Both the position numbers and the translations under genes were made by a program. From Gammaproteobacteria bacterium (GTDB lineage: Bacteria > Pseudomonadota > Gammaproteobacteria > Steroidobacterales > Steroidobacteraceae), in assembly GCA_025357835.1 (NCBI GenBank), contig JANYLM010000110.1, positions 1 through 32,604 of the forward strand: 32,604 nucleotides of DNA, in the 5' to 3' direction. Below, one piece after another: positions 1 through 8,058 of this stretch. How positions within the stretch are numbered: position 1 is the first letter of the stretch; each line of letters begins with the position of its first letter. The notes beneath the pieces were generated by a model. It was given only the letters and a program-made list of their open reading frames with translations. It was not told where the DNA came from and made no database searches.

Positions 1-1860
1 GAGAGAGGCGTGCATTTGCCGGGTGCCGCCGGTGCGGGCGAAGTCGCGCCGAGCGCCGCCGAGTCGGGCGGTGTGGCTATGCCGAACCCGGCCGCCACGC
101 TGAGCATGTACTGCTTTGCCGATGAGCAGCCCGGAGGCAGGCGTGAAGCACGGCTGTTCCGGGCCGAGGGTCTGCGTGCCGGCGCGAACATCGACGGCCC
201 GGCCATACTCACCGAACGCAATACGACCACGGTGGTCGAGCCGGGTTGGCGGGCGTCGATGACGGCGGCGGGCTGCCTTGAATTGCAGCGCGTTCGCCCA
301 CGCGTCTCACGCCATGCGGCGGGGACGAAGGTGGACCCGGTGATGCTGGAGTTGTTCAACAATGTGTTCATGAACATCGCCGAGCAAATGGGCCTGCGTC
401 TGCAGAACACGGCATACTCGGTGAACATCAAGGAGCGCTTGGATTTCAGCTGCGCATTGTTCGATGCCGAGGGTGCGTTGATAGCGAATGCCCCGCATAT
501 GCCGGTGCACTTGGGGTCCATGAGCGAGTCCATCCGTTCCGTCATTCTGCGCAATCCCGGGATGCAGAGCGGCGATGTTTATGTTTTGAACGATCCCTAC
601 CATGGTGGGACTCACCTGCCGGATGTGACTGTGGTGACGCCGGTGTATCTCCAGGAGAGCGATGCTCGTCCAAGCTTTTTCGTGGCATCGCGCGGCCACC
701 ACGCCGACATCGGCGGGACCACGCCCGGCTCCATGCCGCCGTTTTCGACCTGCATCGCCGATGAAGGGGTGCTGATCGATAACTTCAAGCTCGTGGCGCA
801 AGGCACGCTGCGCGAAGCGGCCTTGCGCGACTTGCTCGGCGCTGGGGAGCACCCGTCGCGCAATCCCGCGCAGAACCTGGCCGACTTGCGCGCGCAAATC
901 GCGGCGAACGAGAAGGGCGCTCAGGAGCTTAAGTCGACGGTGGCGTACCATGGCCGCGACACCGTGATTGCTTACATGCGGCATGTGCAGGACAACGCCG
1001 AAGAATCGGTGCGCCGTGTCATCACGGCGCTCAAGGATGGCGAATTCACGCTGCCGCTGGACAATGGGGCGCAGATCCGCGTCAGCGTGCGGGTCGATGC
1101 GCGGCAGCGCAGCGCCTGTGTCGATTTCACGGGCACCAGCCCCCAGTTGGCCAATAATTTCAATGCGCCGCGGGCGATTACCACGGCAGCCGTCTTGTAC
1201 GTGTTCCGCACCTTGGTGGCGGACGATATTCCGCTGAACGCAGGCTGCCTTAAGCCGCTGCGCATCATCGTGCCCGAAGGCTGCATGCTGAATCCGCGCC
1301 CTCCGGCCGCCGTGGTCGCCGGCAATGTCGAGACCTCGACTTGCGTCACCAATGCCCTGTTCGGTGCCCTCGGAAGTTTGGCGGCGAGTCAGTGCACCAT
1401 GAATAATTTCACCTTCGGCAACGCACAGTATCAATACTACGAGACCATCGCCGGCGGCGCCGGTGCGGGTCCTGAATTCGCCGGCGCCAGCGTGGTCCAA
1501 ACCCATATGACCAATTCGCGGCTGACCGATCCGGAGGTCCTCGAGTATCGATTCCCGGTGCGTCTGGACTCCTATGAGATTAGGGCGGGCTCCGGAGGCG
1601 CGGGGCGCCGCCGAGGCGGTGATGGTGGCATCCGGAGAATTCGTTTTCTGGAGCCTATGACCGCTTCCATTTTGAGCAACGGCCGCCGCCACGGTGCGTT
1701 CGGCTTGGCGGGTGGCGAGGCCGGCGCGGTGGGCGAGAATTGGATCGAGCGCGCGGACGGGCGAGTGCAGCGACTGGATCATCTCGCCCAGGTCGAGATG
1801 CAGCCCGGCGACGTATTCGTGGTGTGTACGCCCGGCGGCGGCGGGTACGGTCGGCCTTAG
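1..1860 (+). CDS. 5-oxoprolinase/hydantoinase family protein, fused HyuA-HyuB, 5' truncated
   Basis: The frame is open from the first base, so the gene begins upstream of the window. About the first 100 visible residues resemble the C-terminal tail of a HyuA/OplA-type subunit (IDGPAILTE followed by TTTVVEPGW). From about base 331 the protein is a full HyuB domain, with VDPVMLELFNN, NTAYSVNIKERLDFSC, NAPHMPVHLGSM and NDPYHGGTHLPD, ending in the glycine-rich PGGGGYGRP. The one-chain A+B arrangement is that of bacterial and eukaryotic 5-oxoprolinases of about 1,200 residues, which hydrolyse 5-oxoproline with ATP. The same superfamily also contains hydantoinases and acetone/acetophenone carboxylases, so the substrate is not fixed by sequence. 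The next gene starts 52 bases later after an AT-rich spacer. Family assignment is firm; substrate is uncertain. Confidence 0.88.
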   Translation, partial: ERGVHLPGAAGAGEVAPSAAESGGVAMPNPAATLSMYCFADEQPGGRREARLFRAEGLRAGANIDGPAILTERNTTTVVEPGWRASMTAAGCLELQRVRPRVSRHAAGTKVDPVMLELFNNVFMNIAEQMGLRLQNTAYSVNIKERLDFSCALFDAEGALIANAPHMPVHLGSMSESIRSVILRNPGMQSGDVYVLNDPYHGGTHLPDVTVVTPVYLQESDARPSFFVASRGHHADIGGTTPGSMPPFSTCIADEGVLIDNFKLVAQGTLREAALRDLLGAGEHPSRNPAQNLADLRAQIAANEKGAQELKSTVAYHGRDTVIAYMRHVQDNAEESVRRVITALKDGEFTLPLDNGAQIRVSVRVDARQRSACVDFTGTSPQLANNFNAPRAITTAAVLYVFRTLVADDIPLNAGCLKPLRIIVPEGCMLNPRPPAAVVAGNVETSTCVTNALFGALGSLAASQCTMNNFTFGNAQYQYYETIAGGAGAGPEFAGASVVQTHMTNSRLTDPEVLEYRFPVRLDSYEIRAGSGGAGRRRGGDGGIRRIRFLEPMTASILSNGRRHGAFGLAGGEAGAVGENWIERADGRVQRLDHLAQVEMQPGDVFVVCTPGGGGYGRP

Positions 1861-1874
1861 CATAAGTAACATGA

Positions 1875-1889
1875 TATAATACGTATAAT
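1875..1889 (+). promoter_or_regulatory. AT-rich spacer with two TATAAT hexamers (possible -10 sites)
   Basis: The 52-base gap before the HMG-CoA lyase-like gene is much more AT-rich than its surroundings. It has exact TATAAT hexamers at 1875-1880 and 1884-1889. No convincing -35 element lies 16-18 bases upstream of either, so this is a tentative promoter for the 1913-3609 gene pair. Confidence 0.35.
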
Positions 1890-1912
1890 TCTTTGAAATT
1901 AAAGAGTTTAAT

Positions 1913-2824
1913 ATGCTGAAAATAGAGATGATCGAGGTCGGTCCACGCGACGGACTGCAAAACGAGTCGGCGCTATTCACCACGGCGCAAAAGCTCGAGC
2001 TCATCGGCCGCGCGCTCGATGCCGGCGTGCGCCGCATCGAGGCGAACAGCTTCGTGAACCCTAAGCTCGTGCCGCAGATGGCCGACGCCGAGGCCGTGGC
2101 GGCCGGTCTGCCCCGACGCGACGGGGTGATCTTTATTGGGTTGGTGCTGAACAAGCGCGGCGCCTTGCGCGCCATCGAGGCGGGCATGGACGAACTCGGC
2201 GCGGTGTGTGCGGCCTCGGACGGCTTCGCCACCCGCAATCAAGGCATGTCATCGGACGCCTCGCTGGCCATGTGCTGCGAGGTGGTGCGTCTGGCTCGCG
2301 AGCACTCTCGCCGCGCGCAGATCACTATCTCGACGGCCTTCGGTTGCCCCTTCGACGGCGAAGTGAATCCCTTGCGAGTAGTGGAGATGGCGCGGACGGC
2401 CGCCGCGGCAGGACCCGTGGAAATCGCGGTGGCGGATACCATCGGTGTGGCGAGCCCGGGAGAGGTGGCGGCACTGGTCGCGAAGGTGGGCGCGGCCATC
2501 AAGCCCCTGCCGGTGCGCGTACACTTTCACAATACGCGCAACATCGGGCTCGCCAATGTGTGGGCGGCGGTGCAGGCCGGCGCCAAGATTGTGGATGCCT
2601 CTTTGGGCGGCATCGGCGGCTGTCCCTTCGCCCCGCGCGCCACCGGCAATGTGCCCACCGAAGATGTGGCCTATATGCTGCAGCGGTCGGGCTACCATAC
2701 TGGCTTGGATTTGGAACGGTTGATCGGCTCGGCGCGCTGGCTGGCCGGCGCCATGGGGCGCGATGTTCCTGGGATGCTGAGCAGAGCCGGCGCCTTTCCG
2801 AAAAAATTGCCGGAGATGAATTGA
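1913..2824 (+). CDS. HMG-CoA lyase family protein (MvaB-like, divergent active-site loop)
   Basis: This is a 303-residue TIM-barrel lyase, the usual length for the family. The N-terminus has the signature VGPRDGLQNE with Arg12 and Asp13, the metal-ligand histidines sit in VHFHN (His204, His206), and the catalytic-loop cysteine is Cys237 in GIGGCPFAP. HMG-CoA lyases split 3-hydroxy-3-methylglutaryl-CoA into acetyl-CoA and acetoacetate at the end of leucine degradation. The loop here continues APRATGNVPTED, where classical enzymes such as LiuE or human HMGCL, as I recall them, read YAKGASGN followed by ATED. Another 3-hydroxyacyl-CoA lyase activity is therefore possible. The stop overlaps the next start as TGATG, so translation is probably coupled to the crotonase downstream. 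No liu genes are visible nearby. Confidence 0.82.
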   Translation: MLKIEMIEVGPRDGLQNESALFTTAQKLELIGRALDAGVRRIEANSFVNPKLVPQMADAEAVAAGLPRRDGVIFIGLVLNKRGALRAIEAGMDELGAVCAASDGFATRNQGMSSDASLAMCCEVVRLAREHSRRAQITISTAFGCPFDGEVNPLRVVEMARTAAAAGPVEIAVADTIGVASPGEVAALVAKVGAAIKPLPVRVHFHNTRNIGLANVWAAVQAGAKIVDASLGGIGGCPFAPRATGNVPTEDVAYMLQRSGYHTGLDLERLIGSARWLAGAMGRDVPGMLSRAGAFPKKLPEMN

Positions 2825-3609
2825 TGAGTTCTACCGCGCAACCCACTCTGCGTCTCGACATACGCGATCACATCGCCTTCCTAACCCTGGCGCGCCCCGA
2901 AGCGGCGAACACCATGAACCTGGAATTTGGGCATGAGTTTCTTGCCGCGGCCTTCGCCATCGAAGCGGCGCCCGGTGTGCGTGCAGTGGTGCTCACGGGG
3001 CAGGGCAAGAACTTCTGCTTCGGCGGCGACCTCAAGGGCATGGTGGGGTCGGGCTGCGACGTGGGCTCGTACCTGCGCGAACTCACGACGAATCTGCACG
3101 CGGGGATGACTTTGCTGGCCCGCTTGGACGCGCCCGTGATCGCGGCCGTCAACGGCACGGCGGCCGGCGCGGGCCTAGGGTTGGTGCTGGCGGCGGATCT
3201 CGCCATCGCGGCGCGCAGCGCGAAATTTGCGCCGGCCTATACGGGCGTGGGCCTTACGCCCGACGCTGGCTGCACTTTCCTATTGCCGCGGGCGGTGGGC
3301 TACAAGCGCGCCATGGAACTATTGCTGACGAATCGAGTGCTCGATGCGCAGCAGGCGTTGGACTGGGGGCTTGTCAATCAGATCGCCGAGGACGACAGTC
3401 TGGAGCAGACCGCAGCTGCTCTGGCCGCGCGATTGGCTGCCGGACCGGTGGGAGCCTTCGGCGCCGTCAAGCGGCTGTTGTCCGAGGCGGAGCCGGGTTT
3501 CGAGGCGCAGCTCGCCCGTGAGAGCCTCTCGATTTCTTCCCGAGGCATGACCGCCGAGGGCCGCGAGGGCATAGCCGCGTTTCTCGAGAAGCGCGCGCCG
3601 CGATTTTAA
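2824..3609 (+). CDS. Enoyl-CoA hydratase/isomerase family protein, PaaG-like
   Basis: This 261-residue crotonase-fold protein begins at the ATG overlapping the upstream TGA. The same frame is open further upstream, but that part lies inside the lyase gene and has no crotonase homology. The oxyanion-hole segments are FCFGGDLKGM and NGTAAGAGLGL. The active-site loop GLTPDAGCTFLLPR carries Asp147 at the position of the catalytic aspartate of PaaG-type isomerases, and the first hydratase glutamate is absent. This suggests double-bond isomerisation or a related step rather than simple hydration. Co-transcription with the lyase suggests both act on one acyl-CoA substrate, but the sequence does not show which. 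Confidence 0.85.
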   Translation: MSSTAQPTLRLDIRDHIAFLTLARPEAANTMNLEFGHEFLAAAFAIEAAPGVRAVVLTGQGKNFCFGGDLKGMVGSGCDVGSYLRELTTNLHAGMTLLARLDAPVIAAVNGTAAGAGLGLVLAADLAIAARSAKFAPAYTGVGLTPDAGCTFLLPRAVGYKRAMELLLTNRVLDAQQALDWGLVNQIAEDDSLEQTAAALAARLAAGPVGAFGAVKRLLSEAEPGFEAQLARESLSISSRGMTAEGREGIAAFLEKRAPRF

Positions 3610-3778
3610 TTGCCGTCAGTGCTGAATCGGCGCGAGGAGACTGCTTTCACCTGCCGTAGCATCAATGTTGTCGCTCTGAGACCTGCATAGCCGTACGCGG
3701 CCGCGAAATGACATTGAACGTCGCTATTTGTTACTGTAGCGGTCGAGTCAGCCCGGCCGTCGGGTTCCGCCGCCGCGT

Positions 3779-3785
3779 GGAGGGA
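3779..3785 (+). promoter_or_regulatory. Shine-Dalgarno that sets the start at 3789
   Basis: The strong GGAGGGA ends three bases before the ATG at 3789. This favours that start over an in-frame ATG at 3708, whose extra 27 residues do not resemble crotonases. Confidence 0.7.
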
Positions 3786-3788
3786 GTG

Positions 3789-4601
3789 ATGAATGCATCG
3801 AACGTTGCTACTGATCTCGAACCGTTGGTTCTACAACGACGCAGGGGCGGCGTCGCCTTCCTGACGCTCAACCGTCCGGCCCAGTACAACGCGCTGTCCG
3901 AGCAAATGATGGCGGCGGTGCATGCTGCACTTGACGCTGTCGCGACCGACACATCGGTGCGTGTGGTGGTGATGGGCGGTGCCGGCAAGGCGTTTTGCGC
4001 AGGCCACGACCTGAAGCAGATGAAGGCCAACCCGAGTTTGGACTATTACCAGCGGCTGTTCGACGACTGCAGTCGCTTGATGATGCGGATCCAGACCCTG
4101 CCGCAACCGGTGATTGCACGTGTGCAGGGCATTGCCACCGCCGCCGGCTGTCAGCTGGTGGCCATGTGCGACCTCGCGGTGGCGGCAGACGATGCGCGCT
4201 TTGCGGTGTCCGGGGTCAACGTGGGCTTGTTCTGCGCCACGCCCTCGGTTCCGCTGTCGCGCAACGTCGGGCGCAAGGCGGCGTTTGAAATGCTGGTGAC
4301 GGGGGAGTTCATCGATGCACCCACCGCGGTGCAGCGCGGGCTCATCAATCGTTGCGTGGCGGCGGATGGCCTCGATCAAACGATCGACACAATGGCCGCG
4401 GCCATCGCTGCCAAGCCGCAATCCGTGATTGCGGCGGGCAAGGCCCTGTTCTATCGCCAACTGGAGTTGGGAGTCGCACCGGCTTACCAGCTTGCGGGGC
4501 AGGCGATGGCATGCAATATGATGGATGATGCGGCGCAGGAGGGGGTTTCTGCGTTCATCGACAAGCGTAAGCCGAACTGGAGCGCCGACCCCGATACCTG
4601 A
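3789..4601 (+). CDS. Enoyl-CoA hydratase family protein, ECHDC3-like
   Basis: This 270-residue crotonase closely follows the vertebrate ECHDC3 pattern: FCAGHDLKQM, then a long DYYQRLFDDCSRLMM helix, GIATAAGCQLVAMCDLAVA, and SGVNVGLFCATPSV. The usual hydratase glutamates are replaced: the first position reads AGCQL and the second reads NVGLFC. A standard hydratase mechanism is therefore unlikely, although the CoA-binding and oxyanion loops are kept. The start at 3789 is chosen for its strong Shine-Dalgarno. The gene stands alone, with gaps of about 180 bases on each side. The role of this subgroup is poorly defined. Confidence 0.83.
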   Translation: MNASNVATDLEPLVLQRRRGGVAFLTLNRPAQYNALSEQMMAAVHAALDAVATDTSVRVVVMGGAGKAFCAGHDLKQMKANPSLDYYQRLFDDCSRLMMRIQTLPQPVIARVQGIATAAGCQLVAMCDLAVAADDARFAVSGVNVGLFCATPSVPLSRNVGRKAAFEMLVTGEFIDAPTAVQRGLINRCVAADGLDQTIDTMAAAIAAKPQSVIAAGKALFYRQLELGVAPAYQLAGQAMACNMMDDAAQEGVSAFIDKRKPNWSADPDT

Positions 4602-4610
4602 TCTGTCCCA

Positions 4611-4641
4611 AGGGCTGGGGGGACGGTATGGGCCCAGCCCT
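4611..4641. repeat. Perfect 9-bp inverted repeat after the ECHDC3-like gene
   Basis: AGGGCTGGG (4611-4619) and CCCAGCCCT (4633-4641) are exact reverse complements around a 13-base loop, 10 bases after the stop codon. No T-run follows, so it is not a classical intrinsic terminator. It could still form an RNA hairpin that ends or stabilises the upstream transcript. Confidence 0.45.
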
Positions 4642-4712
4642 GAGCGCCAGTCGAGATGGCTAAGTCCCTTTGTGTTGCAAATTCGCTCATAGCCGGCGGC
4701 GGATTCGGGCAT

Positions 4713-4740
4713 TTGTTTCGGCGAGCGGGTTCTCTAAAAT
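4713..4740 (+). promoter_or_regulatory. Candidate sigma-70 promoter for the icmF operon
   Basis: TTGTTT (4713-4718) and TAAAAT (4735-4740) are 16 bases apart. The -10 matches the consensus at five of six positions, the -35 at only three. The icmF start codon is 48 bases downstream, and the 187-base gap contains no gene. Confidence 0.4.
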
Positions 4741-4788
4741 GAGGGGGCTAGCCTTTCATCGTGGGCATCCAGGACGCGAGCAAATTTC

Positions 4789-7700
4789 ATGAGCGCCGTT
4801 TCCATTGCAGCCAAGCCGGTTTATCAGTCCACGAACAAGGTTCGGTTCGTGACCGCCACTTCTCTGTTCGACGGTCATGACGCCTCCGTCAATATCATGC
4901 GCCGCGTGCTGCAGGCCTCGGGGGCTGAGGTCATCCACCTCGGCCACAACCGCTCGGTGCAGGAGATCGTCAACGCCGCCTTGCAGGAGGACGTTCAGGG
5001 TGTGGCCATCACCTCCTACCAGGGCGGCCATGTCGAGTTTTTCAAATACATGATGGATCTGTTGCGCCAGAGCGGCGGCGAGAACATCAAGGTGTTCGGC
5101 GGCGGCGGCGGCGTCATCGTACCTGCCGAGATTCAGGAGTTGATGGCTTACGGCGTGACGCGGCTGTATTCGCCCGAAGACGGCGTCAAGTTGGGTTTGC
5201 AGGGCATGATCGATGATCTCATCCGCAGCAGCGACTACGATGTATCTGCCTTGGCGCCGCCGGAGGCGGATGCCCTTGAGGCATTGCGAACGGGCAACCG
5301 GCGTCAGCTGGCGCGCGTCATCACGGCAGTCGAAAATCGCTCCTACTCCATGCGGGCTCGCCAGGCCTTGTTGCAGGCGGCCTACGGCATCAAGACCCCG
5401 ATACTGGGAATCACCGGCACCGGCGGCGCCGGCAAGTCCTCGCTGACCGACGAACTCATTCTACGGCTGCGCCTCGACCAGAACGATGGTCTGCGCATTG
5501 CCGTCATTTCCATCGACCCGTCGCGCAAGCGGACCGGAGGCGCTCTGCTGGGCGACCGCATTCGAATGAATGCCATCGAGTCCGACACCATCTTCATGCG
5601 CTCGCTGGCCACCCGCGACACCGGCACGGAAATTTCCGCCGCGCTGCCCGAAGTACTGGCCTCCTGCAAGCTCAGCGGTTTCGATCTGATCGTGGTGGAG
5701 ACCTCTGGCATAGGCCAGGGCGAATCCGCCATCGTTCCTTTGGTCGACACTTCGGTCTACGTCATGACCCCCGAGTTCGGCGCAGCCTCGCAGTTGGAGA
5801 AAATCGACATGCTCGATTTTGCCGACTTCGTCGCCATCAACAAGTTCGACCGCAAGGGCTCGGAGGACGCACTGCGCGACGTGCGCAAGCAGTACCAGCG
5901 CAACCACGAATGGTTTGCTCAAAGTCCGGACACCATGCCGGTCTACGGCACCATGGCGTCACGCTTCAACGACGACGGCGTTACCGCTCTGTACCAGGCC
6001 ATGCTGCCGCGTCTGATGGCGCAGGGCTTGAAGCTGGGCGAGAGCCGGTTGCCGCGGGTGGCGGTGAAGGCTTCGTCGCGCGGCCGCGCCATCGTGCCGC
6101 CCGAGCGGGTGCGCTACTTGGCTGAGATTTCCGAATCGCTGCGCGAGTTCCACCGCTGCATCGGGCATCAGGCACGAATCGCCCGCGAGCGCCAGTCGCT
6201 GCGCACGTCCAAGAAACTGTTTGCGGCAGCCAGCATGAGCCTTGCGGGATTCGCCGAGCTGATCGCAGCCAAGGACGCCGAGATCAATCCGCACGCGGCC
6301 AAGTTGCTGGAGCAGTGGCCGAAGACCCAGGAGCTGTACGCGCAGCCGGAGTACGTGGTGAAGATTCGCGACAAGGAGGTTCGTACCAAGCTCACGCATG
6401 AGTCGCTGTCTGGGACCCAGATTCGCAAGGTCTCGCTGCCGCGCTTCGAGGACGAGGGCGAGACTCTGCGGTTTCTATTGAAAGAAAACGTTCCGGGGTC
6501 CTATCCCTATACAGCGGGCGTGTTCGCCTTCAAGCGCGAGGGCGAGGACCCGACGCGTATGTTCGCCGGGGAAGGCGATGCCTTCCGCACCAATCAACGC
6601 TTCAAGCGAGTGTCCGAGGGCATGCCGGCGCACCGCCTGTCCACCGCCTTCGATTCGGTGACCTTATACGGCTGGGATCCGGACCTGCGCCCTGATATTT
6701 ACGGCAAGGTCGGCAATTCCGGCGTGTCAATAGCGACGCTGGATGACATGAAGGTGCTGTATTCGGGCTTCAACCTGTGTGCGCCGACTACTTCGGTGTC
6801 CATGACCATCAACGGGCCGGCGCCGATGATTTTGGCCATGTTCATGAACACCGCCATCGATCAGCAAGTTGAGAAGTTCCAGCAACAGAACGGCCGGGAC
6901 CCGACCGCGGATGAACTGCAGAAGATCAGGGCGTGGACCTTGTCGACGGTGCGCGGCACGGTGCAGGCGGACATCTTGAAGGAAGACCAGGGCCAGAACA
7001 CCTGTATATTTTCCACCGAGTTCGCCCTGAAAATGATGGGCGACATGCAGGAATACTTCGTGCACCACCAGGTGCAGAATTTCTATTCGGTGTCGATTTC
7101 CGGCTATCACATCGCCGAAGCCGGGGCGAATCCCATCTCACAGCTGGCCTTCACGCTGGCCAATGGTTTCACCTACGTCGAGTCCTATCTTGCCCGCGGC
7201 ATGCACGTCGATGACTTCGCCGCTAATTTGTCGTTCTTCTTCTCCAACGGCATGGATCCGGAGTACTCGGTGATCGGCCGGGTCGCGCGGCGCATTTGGG
7301 CCGTGGCCATGAAAAACAAGTATGGCGCGAGCGAGCGCAGCCAGAAGCTCAAGTACCATGTGCAGACTTCCGGCCGTTCACTGCACGCGCAGGAGATGGC
7401 GTTCAACGACATACGCACCACGTTGCAGGCGCTGTGCGCCATCTACGACAATTGCAACAGCCTGCATACCAATGCCTACGATGAGGCCGTTACCACGCCC
7501 ACCGAGGAGAGCGTGCGGCGCGCCATGGCGATTCAGCTCATCATCAATCGTGAATGGGGGCTGGCCAAGAATGAAAACCCGAATCAGGGCAGTTTCATCA
7601 TCGACGAGCTGACCGATTTGGTGGAGGAGGCGGTGCTCAAGGAATTCGACGCGATCGCCGACCGGGGCGGCGTGCTCGGCGCCATGGAGACGGGCTACCA

Positions 7701-8052
7701 GCGCGGCAAAATCCAAGAAGAATCGCTGTTTTACGAGCGGCAGAAACACGACGGCTCCTATCCCATCATCGGCGTCAACACCTTTCGCAATCCGAACAGC
7801 GGAGTCGCTCCGCAGACGATTGAATTGGCGCGCTCCACCGACGCAGAGAAGCAGTCGCAGCTGAATCGTCTCAAGTCGTTCCGCGAGCGCAATGCCGAAC
7901 AGGCGGCGCGGCTGCTCGAGCGTCTGCGCCGCACGGTCATTGAAAATGGCAATACCTTTGAAGTGCTGATGGAAGCCGTGCGCGGCTGTTCGCTTGGTCA
8001 GATCACACACACTCTGTACGATGTCGGCGGCCGCTACCGCCGCAATATGTAG
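4789..8052 (+). CDS. icmF: Fused isobutyryl-CoA mutase IcmF
   Basis: This 1,087-residue fusion has three parts in IcmF order. First is an N-terminal B12-binding domain with LFDGHDAS (His30 as the likely lower cobalt ligand), ITSYQGGH and FGGGGG. Next is a MeaB-like G-protein chaperone with Walker A GTGGAGKS at about 210-217. Last is a C-terminal acyl-CoA mutase barrel. IcmF uses adenosylcobalamin to interconvert isobutyryl-CoA and n-butyryl-CoA, and some members also act on isovaleryl/pivalyl-CoA. At the positions of the substrate-selecting Tyr and Arg of methylmalonyl-CoA mutase it has Phe579 (AGVFAF) and Gln736 (DQGQNT), the isobutyryl-type pair, so it should not be called a methylmalonyl-CoA mutase. 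An acyl-CoA dehydrogenase follows after 6 bases. Confidence 0.95.
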   Translation: MSAVSIAAKPVYQSTNKVRFVTATSLFDGHDASVNIMRRVLQASGAEVIHLGHNRSVQEIVNAALQEDVQGVAITSYQGGHVEFFKYMMDLLRQSGGENIKVFGGGGGVIVPAEIQELMAYGVTRLYSPEDGVKLGLQGMIDDLIRSSDYDVSALAPPEADALEALRTGNRRQLARVITAVENRSYSMRARQALLQAAYGIKTPILGITGTGGAGKSSLTDELILRLRLDQNDGLRIAVISIDPSRKRTGGALLGDRIRMNAIESDTIFMRSLATRDTGTEISAALPEVLASCKLSGFDLIVVETSGIGQGESAIVPLVDTSVYVMTPEFGAASQLEKIDMLDFADFVAINKFDRKGSEDALRDVRKQYQRNHEWFAQSPDTMPVYGTMASRFNDDGVTALYQAMLPRLMAQGLKLGESRLPRVAVKASSRGRAIVPPERVRYLAEISESLREFHRCIGHQARIARERQSLRTSKKLFAAASMSLAGFAELIAAKDAEINPHAAKLLEQWPKTQELYAQPEYVVKIRDKEVRTKLTHESLSGTQIRKVSLPRFEDEGETLRFLLKENVPGSYPYTAGVFAFKREGEDPTRMFAGEGDAFRTNQRFKRVSEGMPAHRLSTAFDSVTLYGWDPDLRPDIYGKVGNSGVSIATLDDMKVLYSGFNLCAPTTSVSMTINGPAPMILAMFMNTAIDQQVEKFQQQNGRDPTADELQKIRAWTLSTVRGTVQADILKEDQGQNTCIFSTEFALKMMGDMQEYFVHHQVQNFYSVSISGYHIAEAGANPISQLAFTLANGFTYVESYLARGMHVDDFAANLSFFFSNGMDPEYSVIGRVARRIWAVAMKNKYGASERSQKLKYHVQTSGRSLHAQEMAFNDIRTTLQALCAIYDNCNSLHTNAYDEAVTTPTEESVRRAMAIQLIINREWGLAKNENPNQGSFIIDELTDLVEEAVLKEFDAIADRGGVLGAMETGYQRGKIQEESLFYERQKHDGSYPIIGVNTFRNPNSGVAPQTIELARSTDAEKQSQLNRLKSFRERNAEQAARLLERLRRTVIENGNTFEVLMEAVRGCSLGQITHTLYDVGGRYRRNM

Positions 8053-8058
8053 GTTGGT

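Noticed and set aside
307..2238. A 643-residue open frame on the minus strand across the oxoprolinase and lyase genes
   Set aside because: It is antisense to two clear family proteins, is rich in His/Arg low-complexity sequence and shows no domain. Long antisense frames are expected in GC-rich DNA.
4602..4788. A cobalamin riboswitch upstream of the icmF operon
   Set aside because: The 187-base gap shows only one 9-bp hairpin right after the previous stop and no recognisable B12-box sequence; it is short for a full cobalamin riboswitch plus promoter.
4789..8052. Calling the mutase a methylmalonyl-CoA mutase
   Set aside because: The fused B12/G-protein/mutase order and the Phe579/Gln736 pair indicate IcmF; methylmalonyl-CoA mutase would have Tyr and Arg at these positions.
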